DNA from: Atrichornis clamosus
Lineage: Eukaryota; Chordata; Aves; Passeriformes; Menuridae
DNA length: 64,000 bases
Assembly (NCBI GenBank): GCA_013400975.1
Contig: WBMZ01002989.1
Coordinates: 1 to 64,000, forward strand
Reading direction: 5' to 3'
Positions 26,391 through 37,898 of this stretch are shown piece by piece. Numbering within the stretch: the first letter of the stretch is position 1; each line of letters starts with the position of its first letter. A program made the translations under genes and the position numbers. The notes beneath the pieces are model-generated. The model did no database searches. It saw only the letters and a list, made by a program, of their open reading frames with translations, and was not told where the DNA came from.

Positions 26391-26415
26391 ATATATATAT
26401 ACACACACACACACA
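26391..26415. repeat. Compound (AT)n(AC)n microsatellite
   Basis: Five AT units pass directly into about seven AC units. This is a typical vertebrate compound dinucleotide microsatellite and is probably polymorphic in length. Confidence 0.9.
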
Positions 26416-28752
26416 TGAAATCTAATGGCAGCAGCATGTTTATTGGAATTTATAGTGGTAGTCTAATTAGTGCACAAAAACTTAGTATTACCTGTCTGCT
26501 CCAAATGGTTTACGGACCAGATGAAGGGATCAGCAGGGTGGACAGTGGGTTGGCAGGAGAGTGGTGGGTGATGGCCACTTTGAGTTTTGGTGCAGACTTC
26601 TTTAGAAAAGAATAAACTAAGGGGCAAGAAAAAAGGATAAAAATAAAAGCTTTGAGAGACTAGACTGGGGAGAAGAGACAGTACCTGAATCCTGCCATTC
26701 CAATGCTGTGATTTGGGGATCTTTTTGGATGTCCCAGGAACAAAACACCAGAGGTGGACCAGGAGTTGATAGTTTATGCTGGGGATGAGGAGAGGAAAGA
26801 GGTAGAAAGGACAGGTAAGAGTGGGCTAGCAGTGCTGGTGCTGGCAAAAGAGCAGGACTAAGCAGTGGCTCCTGGTTCAGGGCTGTCAGCAGTAGCTGCT
26901 GCCCTCTGCTCTTCAGCCTCTTGGTCACAGCAGTGGTGGGCAGAAGCAGCCTGGCTTTGCAGGGTCAAGCAGGCAGTCATGACTGTTTCCCTCCCCATGC
27001 ATTTGCTGTCCAGTGCAGTTTGCTTTACCCCTGTCTAGAATTGACTGGGGGAGGAGGCTGCTGTCCAGATTAGCTTGGGTACTTCCAGAGGCCCGTTGAT
27101 AATAAGAGATTGAGGTGTATATTGAAAGAATGCCAAGTCTCCATTGTCAGATGTTGTAAAAGCAGTACAAATTCTGTTTGCAAAAAATGACTGGAACATG
27201 TAGTGTGGCAAATGTGTGGCTGCTGCTGCTGAAATTCGAGCTTAGAGTGTGATGCTAGTGTGACTAAAAAGACATGAATGTTTAAACAGTATTAAAAAAA
27301 GTTAGGAATGAGATTTGTAAGTGCAAATGTCTTCAGCTAAAAGTAGGAAGGCTGTTAAAAGGCAGAAATGGGATTGCTTTGATATCAAACTGTTTTTGAT
27401 TGTATGCCACTTTGAGACTTACAGCAAGCTAGAAAATTCTCTTGAGGCAAAGCTGGAACATCCAGGTGTAGTGAGTGAAAAGTAGTAAATTGGTTCTTGC
27501 CACCTTAAGACCTGCCCTCTGATATCAAGTGTGACATAGTGAACCTGAGCTAAGAACGTGGTGGTTGTCCCTTCCTTCGCTTCAATTTCTGTGAAATTCT
27601 GGGTAAGAGGTTGTATTACCTTTCCCGTGCCTGGTTACTTGGCTGCATCACGCTTACCTGTGGAGGAAGAAGTGTCCTTGACTATCAAGGTAAGTATACA
27701 CATTGTACAGCAAACCTACTGCAGTGATTAGCTGATACTCTTTTGTGCAGTTCCATCCCTAAATCTTCAGTGCCTTTAACACAGGTCACCTGAAACAGGA
27801 ATATTACCAGTCTGGCAGGAGCCCAGCTGAGGCAATAACATGCATCATCAAATACTTACATAATGCTGTCACTGGAATAGCTAATAGTTTTTTCTTGTTA
27901 TCTGACCTAGCTCCTTGCGTGACATATAGATTAGTTTTATCTGCACTGTGTGAAATTAGAAGTAACAAAACCTGAAATAAAAAGTAGCTTATCAGCTCCT
28001 GTTCTGCAGAGGCAGAAATAAAAACTGTGTAAATATTGGCTGTGTTTCAGCATCCTGTATTACAAAACATGTCATGCAAATGTGTACGGGGAAAATGAAT
28101 AGGGGATTGTACTTTTAAACACAAAGGGGCTGAGGGAAGAGACATGGCTCTGCACAAGTACAGCTGGGAGGTCTGTCCATCCCTGCTTGTGCCACATGGT
28201 GCCCACTTTTCAGCCTGAACAGTTTGTGCTGCACAGCTTTTTAGGTTTGTACAGCCTGAACTTTGTAATGATCAGCAGGTCCAGCTCTGTGTTTTCAGAA
28301 AGAATTCCCTCCTCACTTAATTTTTAAAAATATTAGTGTCACCCAATGGTATTCTTTAGAGAGTGCGGTTGTTTGCCATAATGGAGCCTGCTGGCAAGAT
28401 TTGGGCTTATGTACCACTGCTGGATCAAAGATAAAATTACCAGTCAGTGAAATGGGAAGTGCATGTTCCAGTGTCCTGGCTACTTATTTGGTTCTCCCAA
28501 TAGATTCTGCAGTGTTGGGAACAGCGTTTATGAGCAGTAGTAGTCAGTGCCTGTGGTTCATGCATTGTAATGGTAGAGAAAGTGATGCCTTTTAACATGT
28601 GGATCTAATAGATTGTGCCACTACATAATTGTCTGTAAAGTGTGTGCTTGTAATCTTTACCCTCAAGATTCTGTGTAAATATAGGGTGTTTCAAAATAAG
28701 GGAAAACCTTTAAACCTGTTAATATAATGAACACCTGCAGAAAAGTGGTGGG

Positions 28753-28797
28753 TTTTTTTGTTGTTGGCGTTTTTTTTAATTTTTTTTTTTTGTTTTA
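28753..28797. repeat. Interrupted T-rich tract
   Basis: A 45-base T-rich tract with T runs of 7, 8 and 11 broken by GTTGTTGGCG and AA. It is simple sequence with no recognisable retroposon next to it. Confidence 0.8.
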
Positions 28798-29909
28798 AGT
28801 GAGAATTTAAATAGAGTTTTTGAAGTTGGGTAGAATTAAAAAGTGTAAAAGGGACCTAGTCCTATGGACTAGACAACGACTTTAAATGGATATTACACGT
28901 TACAAAAATAACCTTTTGCCTGATCAAGTAGTTTTCCATTATGGAAGATAGGCAGCTAACTCCTTCTGACCCTTGCAAATGAGCTGCCTTGCTCTGCTTT
29001 TGTAGAAAAGTATCTCACAATTTTTAATTATTTTGTAAGTTGGTAAGCTTCTCGTTCTTGACTATCTCCTCCATAGTTTGAAAGCAATTTTGAAGACAGA
29101 TCTTTGACCTGAAGTTTGACTCCTGGTCTTGAGTGTTGCAAATTGAAGTGAGGCAGTTTTGCTCCCTGCGATCTCATCATGCCAAACCACTTCTATTTAT
29201 ACATGCACACCATCTTTAGAAATTCAGTAGGGCGTTTGCAAGGAAATGCCTGCTGCTTTGGCAGCTGGGTGGGGAGGAAAGGAGGTACTGAACTGTGTAT
29301 TTCTGCAGACCCTGTGAAAATTACTCCTTGTGGGAGACCTGTGTGTTCTGCATAATGAGACTGCCTGTCTCCGCAGGAGCTACAGGTGGGCCTGGAGCTG
29401 ATGGGGACAGTGTTGCTAACTTTAAACTAGACAGCTTGAGTAATAACAGCAGAGTAGCTATGGCAACACACAGCTCTGCTTGGCCCAGCCGCTTCTTTTA
29501 GGCAAGTTTTGGAGCCTTTGTTGAACTCCAGGCTGTTGTAATCGTGCTCCCATCAGTACTTGGCAGAGATGATTTTAAGCTAACTAGATTCACACCCATC
29601 TGAGGGGGGATGTGGGACTTCCCCACCACTTGGGAGCAGTCAGGCTTGCTGAAGGAGAGCTGTGATGTGCTGGTGTCTTCAGTCGAGTCCTCAGGGCAGG
29701 AACCAGTCTTGGGGCAGGAAGGAGGATGCAAGGTGATGGTAGCCCTGGCTGGTGGTGGTAGAAGGGTGATGGGTCATCACTCAGGAAGGCCAAGAGTCTT
29801 AATATGAGATAAGAGGAGGGGGATAAAATGTGGAATTATTTAGTAAAGCTGATATAAGCATGTAGGATCTACTGTCATTAAAACCCTCCCAAGGTTGGAG
29901 TAGTTAAAA

Positions 29910-29923
29910 GGGGGGGGGGGGGG
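29910..29923. repeat. G14 homopolymer, possible G-quadruplex
   Basis: An uninterrupted run of 14 G, followed after AA by GGGG. Long G runs are rare in vertebrate unique DNA, can fold into G-quadruplexes and are prone to length error in both replication and sequencing. The exact length should be treated with caution. Confidence 0.85.
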
Positions 29924-32820
29924 AAGGGGACAGTGTAAGTGGTTATTTCTGGACATATTTATTAATATTTTCTTCAAAATGGATATTTTCAGGCTGAAAT
30001 ATTTGGCCTTAGTTTTTGGAAATTTTCATGTTTTCTATAAAAGTGCAAAATTCTAAGGAAGGGAAAGTGTTCTCATTGAGAGTGTGGGATTCTCAATAAT
30101 CACTATTCCTGAACATATGAAGAGTTAATAGTTGGAGCTAAACAGGTCATTCTAAGTTAAATTCGGACAGCTGACTGTAGAATTTGAAGTGTATTTGGTA
30201 ATAGGTAGTAGAAATGTTGATATGTCTCTTTACTATTTACCCCATGTCTTTTATGAATTGTTGGGAAGGGTATGGCTGGCAAGAAGGCAAACAGTCATTC
30301 TGTGCAGTCCAGCCTTTGATAGTCTGGGTCAGATCAAACAGCCCCTTCGAGGGAAGGGGGAAGACTCTTCTTCCCTGAGAGCAATGAATTTGTTCAGGTA
30401 GAACAAGCTTTAGGAGTACAAGGGGGAAGCAGGGACACAGCTGGAGAGTTAGGAATTAGGGATGCTCACAGCAGGAAGATAAATTGTGGTGAAGAGGGAC
30501 CTTGTCTTCCCATAAGCAGCAGACTTAGAGCCAATTATAACACTTTAGTCGGAATGTGGAGGCTTGTTTCAACTTGAGAAACAACCAGGAATGGATCAAT
30601 TAGAAAATGAGGTTGGCAAATGGGTCGTGTCCTCTCCTTTTTCCCATCTGGTATAGCAGATGTCTATCTTTTGCCTGTTTGTTTTAGTTATATTGAAGCA
30701 TTGCTATAGTAGTTTTCATCTTTTTAGCAACTTCCAGCAAGTTCACTTTTATAAATATAGTCATGAAGCAGAATCCATGGAAGCAGCCAAATCTCGGTTC
30801 TGTTATATTTGCTTCTGCTGTGAAGTACTGTTAAAAGCAAGGAAGAGAGTGCTTACAGTCAGTGTTGGAAGAGCGACTTGGAATGTACGGGGAGCTTTGG
30901 GTCAGTGACGGGAAACACAACTGCCTTTGGTGCTGGTGAGGAAGGCGTATGCCATTTGGTTAATCTTGCGCTATTATTTTTACAAAAGGGTGAATCTGTT
31001 CTGTCTCAGAAGCTGGACTTATCCTGAATCTTGTCCTAATGATCTTTACTTAAATATTTTCTTGTAACATTTGTCATCTGCCAAGTTTTTCTAGTATTAT
31101 ATGAGAAATGCAAAGGTGCAGTAGTTCTTGAAAAACTACTTTCCGCTGTATACACAAAAATGGGAAGTTTTTTCATTTGGGAAGTATTTTCATTTTATTG
31201 CATCTTCTCAAGGGACACATCCATATTTTGTTTTAGTTTTCCTACCCAATTGGGAAAAGAAACTCATTACTTACTCAATTAAATTAGTTTCTATAAATTA
31301 ATCTGGAATAATTGTGTTTATATGGGCCAAGACTTCCTCAAGGGGACATTAAATGGGGAATGATTTAAAATATATTTATTTAGAAATCAATGGCAGTGAT
31401 TTGAAGCTGCCCGCTGAGATGAGTGTGGATTGCAGTAGTGCAGCAGTTTGTCAGAGTTATTACAAGAGTTGCACTAAATCAAATAATTGTTGTTGATTTA
31501 CTTTAACAAAGAATAAGCAAATAACAAGCATGGTAGGTTTGATAAGCCATGATACTGAGTCTTGCTGAAACTATTTAATGAAATACGGATCTGATACTAG
31601 CACTAGTGAAAACAGGTTTTGTCCTTGCAGTGCAGCAAGTGTGCAACCCTAATTCAGAGCACCATCTGTATCACAGGAGTCCAATTCCGTGTTTATGACT
31701 GGTTTCTGTGGCAGTTTGTAGCAGGGCAGTTGTCCTGTTAGGTGTGTGTATATGTGGTTATGTGGGTGTGCAAATACAAAATATCTAAAGCACACTTAAG
31801 GAAGTCAAGTTGTGATGTAGCAACAGTATGAGAAATTCAGCCTGGTGTCCTTTCTTCAGAGAGCTGAGTTGCATCTGGTACCTGCTGTTTTGCCTCTCCC
31901 TTGCCCTGGTCATGTTGCTCTTGTTCCATCTGATCCTCACGCTTCTTTTGTATTCTCCCTACTATTTTTACTACCTGTCAGTCTCTCTCATTGTTCCTGC
32001 CTGGTTCTTTTGGCTGGTGGGACATTCCTCTAATAGTTTATTGGCTTTTTTTTTTCTATGCCATTAAGTAAAACTGAACTCAAATGAAGCAAAGTGAATT
32101 GGTTTGTATTAACTTATTCTTATATGAATAAATATTCTTAGATGGATAAATTATATACAGCATAAACCAGAAAATATGAAAGGAAAAAAAAAAATCAATA
32201 ACCTGATTTCTGGGATGGCTTTTTGTCCAAAATTTGTCTACTCCTTTGACTTTACTAGAGACACTGAATATCAGTGAGTAGTTGTTTTTGTTTGTGTTCC
32301 ATTTCTTATACCTAATCTTGCTGTTACTATGTCTTATTAAATATACAAGACAAAAATGGAGCAAATAATTTGATTATTACCAGTTCATTAGGCTTAAAAC
32401 ATGAATTAGAGCCAACTTTAGCTTAGAGGTTCATTCACGTGGCTCACACTGAGGTTGGTGAGAGGCACATGCATATTCAGAAATACAGAATTTGGCTCTA
32501 TGCCTGAGTTTTTAGTAGACCAGTGTTCGGTGAAGGCTCTGAGGTAGTAGATAATTTTTTATTTACAGCAGATAATGAAACATAACTCTGATATTTTATT
32601 CAAAGCTTTGTTACATAAAGTCTTTAAGTTGGTAATGGAAAAAATACTCTTCCGATACATTAAAACATAAATAAGAAGAGAAGCTGTCTATTTTGTAAGC
32701 AGATTAAGATCTTGTTAAGAGGTGTTTCAAGTGTAAAAACAGGCTGACGGAATACCTGCTTGGACTTCAGATTTCCTTGGCGTGGCATTGGACTCTGGCT
32801 GTGTCTGAGTCACAGGTGTA

Positions 32821-33180
32821 GTTGCTTTCCTCCCGGCAGCTGGCTGCTCCAGAAATGCCGCTTGGAACTGGAAACTTTCAAAACTATTTCACAGCATTCT
32901 TGTGGCGAGAAGTGCCTCTCCCCACGTGAAGTTTTCGGATCACTGGGCTGCAGGCAATGGCAGGAGTTTCCCTGGAAGGTGAAGCTGCCCTTGCCGGCCG
33001 AGGCTCACCGGCAGGGAGTGGTTCCAGGACCCCACTGGCGCTGCCGCTCCCGGGAAATCTGCAGCTGCCCTCGGCCCGGGCAGGGCAGTGTCCTGCCTGG
33101 GGGAGCAGGCTCTTCTCTGCACGCATCAGGCGTCGTTTGGGGAGAGGCTGCACACTTACTTTGCAATAAAACGGTGTCAT
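32821..33180. promoter_or_regulatory. Weak CpG island / GC-rich island
   Basis: By hand count the 360 bases hold about 215 G or C (60%) and 17 CpG, an observed/expected ratio near 0.5. The surrounding DNA is AT-rich and almost CpG-free. This is just under common CpG-island thresholds. Such islands mark promoters, including those of noncoding RNAs, or orphan regulatory elements. No TATA box or known first exon is recognised. A Kozak-like ATG at about 32,957 opens a 70-codon frame with no known domain. The island overlaps the candidate terminal exon described next, which would be an alternative explanation. Confidence 0.45.
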
Positions 33181-33190
33181 TTAACAAGTG
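32840..33190 (+). other. Candidate terminal exon with poly(A) signal
   Basis: A strong acceptor (TTGCTTTCCTCCCGGCAG) ends at 32,839. AATAAA follows at 33,165-33,170, then a GT-rich run (GTGGTTTGGTTTTGGTTTTT) begins near 33,189. Together they describe a possible last exon of about 350 bases on the + strand. One frame stays open throughout (part of a 165-codon ATG frame, 32,760-33,257), but its cysteine- and tryptophan-rich translation resembles no family I know, and two other frames plus the minus strand also carry long open stretches, as GC-rich DNA does. A noncoding RNA exon, or a relic of an LTR, would fit equally well. Confidence 0.3.
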
Positions 33191-36100
33191 GTTTGGTTTT
33201 GGTTTTTTTTCCCCTTTCCACTGTTTTTCAGCATGTCTTCTAAAGTACAAGTGCTGATGGGGAGACAGTAAGGGCTGAGCTGGGGAGGGGAAAGAGCATG
33301 CATTTGGCTGCCCCAGCATAGAGTCTCTTTAATCCTTACTTTTGAAGGAAGTTGTTGATCAGTGAATAAAATCTTCTAAACTAGTGTTCTCCTTAGGTTA
33401 ACTCCAGTTTAAAGGGGCATTAGTTTTCCTCCTGCCAGGTATGTTTTGAATAATCTTGAATAGGCTCAGTACTGTGGCCATGTTACCCAAATAGGTGCTG
33501 CATCGTGGATAATTACATTCTAGATATCATTGCATGCCATGCAACCACTGCAGCAAAATTGCATCATGATTTCACTGTGTAAAATAGACCAAATTGGGTT
33601 CAGTGTGATGGGGAGATTTGTAAAAGCAGCTCTTATGCAGGCTAACTGTTTATTTCTCAACAAAATGCTGTCTCCTTCTTGCTGCAACCAATCACTTTAA
33701 TGCTGAATGGCTTTAGTCTTCTGTAGGTCTTCTTCATTTAAGGAATTTCCCCCTCCTTGCCTGCACACTGGATAGAACAATGCCCTAGAAATCAAAAATA
33801 GAAGTTAGTGTCCCAAAGGCAATGTCTGTCTGCCAGCAGTATGTATGACTTGTTTGGTGGCAAGTGTTTTAGAATTGTGAGCATGAACTCATTTGGAAAA
33901 ATGTAAAACCTGATCTCTTCTCCCAGCTTTAATGCTGTCCCTCTTCCTTTATTTTTATGCTTGTATTGTGCCCTATGAATTTTAATACTCTTAATTTACA
34001 TCCTGTGGCAAGTACATCTGTGGAGCTTCTTACCCACAGTCAGGTTTTCTGTAGCAGATGTTGATGGGCTTAGCTGTTTGCCTCGTGGAGATGTGCATCC
34101 TGCTATGCGTTTATGTTACAATCCAAATCACCCTGTTCAGGATACTGTTCCTGGTGCAGCTTAAAATATCTGCAGGGTGTCTTGGGATTGGAGAAGATGG
34201 GGAGTTCCCTAGTTCCCATGATCCCACCATTGAAAATGGAAGCACTCTGTCACAGGTTCAGCTTGTGAGAGTGAAGGTGACAGGGAATGTGTGATTTTCT
34301 TTTGAGATATTTCTCTTTGGGAAAAGAAAAATGTATGGATTGCTCCTTGAAGCCTATTTTAATTGAAAGTGTTCCCATTTTCCTTCTGTAATAAACATTG
34401 GGTTTTTTATTTTTTCACCTGTTAGAGCAGGAATTGGCCTCTTAAAAAAACCAACCACCACCCTGTGTATACCTTTGATACAATTGTGGAGGTCATCTGA
34501 CACAACTTGATGGAGAGGCAATAATGCTGCCCTTCAAATGTATGACATGCTCTGTGTCCCTCACTAGATTGATGACCGAGTCCAAACCTTTGTAGAAAGT
34601 GGTGGTTGCTGAGAAACAGTGCCAAGAGATGGGAATGCTGGATGTCTTCAGCTGTCTTCCAGAGGACTGTGGTTCAGGTCATAGCTGGAGGTGTGCGGAG
34701 TGGGTGGGAATTGAACCTAACAAGCACCCGTGGCAGGACTTCTACAGAAATAGGCAGTAATAATCTGCACTTCGTTATATTTCCAAAGTTACAAACTGAG
34801 TAATGACAGATAAGCTAGAATTATTGTTAAGAGGCAGGACTGCTAGACCAGGAGGCAGATTAGTGACGTGCAAAAGAAAGTTTTGTAAATCTAGTAGCTA
34901 TCTCACAAGCCATAAATCTCAAGGCAACACATGTTCTCCCCTTTCATATTCTTTCTGTCTTTCCTTTTAAAATTAAATTTGATCTTAGTACTACGATATG
35001 TTTAAAAACGTGAAATTATACCATGTTACTGCTCTGCTAGTTGCTTGAAATGTATTATAATAGATGATAAATCTAGAAGCCAGCTTTGTTTTCGTAACTG
35101 GGATGCATGGGTAAACCTGAAAGCAAGAATCCCTCCAAAAACCAGCTTTTCAATGGAAATACTATTCACTTAAATGCTCTGAGTTAATATATAACCCTGA
35201 AATGAATCTCTCTTTCAGATGTTATATTACAATAGCACGGGATCTAACAAATAATGTAAATTCGTAGGTTGATTTAATTTTGTCACTTCAGATAAAATAG
35301 CACTTGATAAAATTAAAAATTTAAAACAAAGATTTGCTACCCACCCCCATCTCTTCTTATCTTAAGGTAAACTGGAAGGATCAAGTATCAGTTACAATTC
35401 CAGCTATCACTATGGAATGCTATGTACTATGTCCAGACATACACACTTCCATCTCCCAATGAAATCTTGTATTGGAGAGATTTGCTTGTATGGGACCTGC
35501 AGGTGTTGTCCTTATGCTTTTAATAGTATAGTTTTCGGGATTCTTTTATAGTTTATCATCAATATGATACTACTCTACTGCTTTTTGTGTTTTTCTACTG
35601 ACTCTGTTAAAAGATGAAATACAGCTTCTGCATACCTCTCTGTAAATTCTGAGTTAATTGGAAGAGGTTTCACTAGCCTGAACAGTTAAAGCCAAGTACA
35701 ATAGCTTCGGGGATGCCAGAGTTTAAAAGCCAAGTATGCTGAAGCGATGCTTTAAAATGAAACTGGAAATTGCCTGTGCAGTGATAAAATAAATTTTAAT
35801 GTAAATTTGAAGTCACAGAAATTTGTATACAGCAATCTTTTGTGTGTGCATTGTATGTCTAATGAATACCTGCAAAGTTGAAAGGATACAAATATATAAA
35901 TCTCCAGAGATTTAACAGTTTTGAAACGAAAACCTAAACTTTCACACAAGGAGCTATGTGTAGTTCTACATTTTACAGTAAACCTGCTTATTTCTAGTGG
36001 AAGGCTGGACAAAACCCATCTTGATACAGGATTTTTTTTCCCAGGATGCATTAAAATCTGGATTCACTACATGTGAAAAATGTTGATTTGCAGGGGAATA

Positions 36101-37789
36101 AATGACAAACTAGAGTACTGAAAGACCTGGAGTTTTGTTTTATTCATCTGAAATGTTTCCTTTGGGCAGAGCTGATTGAAAGAAAAGGCAAGGCTTAGAC
36201 AAGAGGAGATCTCAGCTACAGCTGACTGGCAAACAGCCTGCACATTCAACCCCAGTTTATGGATTATTGATTGGAGAGGAGATGAAGTGCAGCTCCTATT
36301 CTCAAGGCAAGCAGACTGCCTTACACAGAGTGCAGCTTAACTTTCTTTCTTAATTAGTGTGGAATACATAATGTGTGTGGAAAAAAGGAGGTCTTGTTAA
36401 CAGGTCAGAAGAAGTTAGGTTAGTCTCTCTATTGCCTGTCCCAGTGAAAGCAAGGTCAGGAAAAGCAACCTAGATTCTTTTTTCATTCAGTTTATGAACA
36501 CAAGTTTCTCTACGTATGTATATATATAGTGTATATATGTATTTTTCAGTTGAGTACCTACTCAGGTTTTCAAAATGAGGGATTTATTACAGAAGTCTAA
36601 ATTTACTCCAACAGAGAAATTCAAAGCACTGATATATTGTAAACAGAGCTGGCTCTACCAGGAATGGACACTGAAACCTCATTAAACATGCCCCTTCTTC
36701 CCCACAGAACTGCAAATAAAACAAAATACAAACAAATTCTCACCTGACCCCAGCAACAACTAACCAAGGTCTAAAAATTATGCATTTGAATTTAATGAAA
36801 AAATAGATGATTAAAGTGGCATCTTGGGCAACATTTTGAAATCATAACCATTTAGGCAGAGCACAAACATAAATAGTTTTCACTAATAAAGGGAAGTACT
36901 ATCATATCTCCTCAACCCTCTAAACTTAGTCTTCCTGCTATAAAGCAAGTGCCTGCCTGTAGTTATGACCTGAATATGTAATACTCTACATGCATTTCTT
37001 TTTTTCTTCATAGCAGCCTATGGGATTTTGAGTTAAACTCAATTTTCATATCTAGTTGGCAGAGAATTTGTGCAGAAATTAAATTAGAGGTCTCTGCTGG
37101 CTTCTGCCTATGTCTGCTGTAGAACAAAGAACAAGGGAGGTGAATGTAAGATTGATGATATGAAGAAGCAGGGCTGCCCTGATCTGGTAATGCCCATAAT
37201 AGTGTGGTCACCCTTAAAGGAACTTTTGGTTTTTTTTCGGTCTTGTGCAGGGATTTTGCAATTGTATGCTTTTGATATTTTTTTAGCATGCTAAAAAGGC
37301 CACTTTATTTACCAGCATTAAGATTTCAGAACCCAGCAGGTATTTGCTCCTACAAATTAGTGAAAAATTATTTGTGCTGCTGTAAGGAAAATTCTTGAAC
37401 ATGAGAAATAACATAAATAGATGGATGGCTAAAGTGCATGTGGCAAAGCAAGGAGATACAACATAATGCTTTGCATTTCAGATGCAAAATATGTGAGGGC
37501 TTACTTAGTATGGGTGGGTATCAAGAAAAAGTAATCAATATGAAAACTTATTTTTTCTTATAAATGTGCATCAAGAGAGGAAGGATGAGGTCAACATAGT
37601 GCTACAATCTAATCATGATGGGAAATATGCTGTATAATAAGAAATATATTTGAAATTATTTATATCTGTCCCAGGATAAAATCTTAGCTGGCAAAGGGAA
37701 AAAAAAAATTGATTGGTAATGTAAGAAAAGGTCAGGGAGTCGTCTTGAATTTACAGAAATCATTAGAAAAGACAATTGGGTTACATCAT
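33191..37789. other. Noncoding DNA, no gene visible
   Basis: The first part continues T/G-rich, while about 34.9-37 kb is more often A- or A/C-rich on the + strand; for example 36,721-36,780 has 46 A+C of 60. A TA/TG-rich run lies at 36,515-36,541. No repeat family or exon was recognised. Confidence 0.55.
36515..36541. repeat. TA/TG-rich simple repeat
   Basis: An imperfect run of alternating TA and TG dinucleotides in noncoding DNA, a decayed dinucleotide microsatellite. Confidence 0.75.
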
Positions 37790-37898
37790 GTTTTTAATAT
37801 GATTAGTAATAATAGTAGTATTAATATAATTAGTAATAATATTAATATTATTACTAATTATTATTAGTAATATAATTAATATTATTAGTACTAATAAC
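37790..37898. repeat. AT-rich TAA/TTA tract with nested palindromes
   Basis: About 110 bases made almost only of TAA, TTA, ATT and TAG units on alternating strands. It contains the perfect 36-base palindrome at 37,826-37,861 and a second perfect 16-base palindrome at 37,882-37,897 centred on AGTACT. It probably grew from an AAT microsatellite, with inversion or template switching giving the opposed strands. Confidence 0.85.
37826..37861. repeat. Perfect 36-base palindrome
   Basis: The two 18-base arms pair perfectly with no spacer; the centre is AATATT. I checked the arms outward base by base: pairing holds to 37,826/37,861 and fails at 37,825/37,862. Composition is A/T except for one G and one C. 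It could extrude as a cruciform under negative supercoiling and may be unstable in cloning or assembly. Confidence 0.9.

Larger units (their letters stand above)
26416..32819. other. Noncoding DNA, no gene visible
   Basis: Contains GC-richer patches at about 26,640-27,060, 28,130-28,260 and 29,320-29,780. In each, short open frames overlap on both strands, as expected of GC-richer noncoding DNA, and none has a recognisable domain. A good splice donor (CAAG/GTAAGTAT) occurs at about 27,690 but no convincing exon precedes it. The G14 run and an interrupted T tract are listed separately. Confidence 0.55.

Noticed and set aside
32540..32552. Match to the first 13 bases of the let-7f microRNA
   Set aside because: The match ends after TGAGGTAGTAGAT and there is no complementary arm downstream to form a precursor hairpin; a chance match.
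32760..33257. 165-codon + strand frame as a protein gene
   Set aside because: It coincides with a GC-rich island where frames on both strands are long because stop codons are scarce. Cysteine- and tryptophan-rich content has no family match. Kept only as part of a possible exon.
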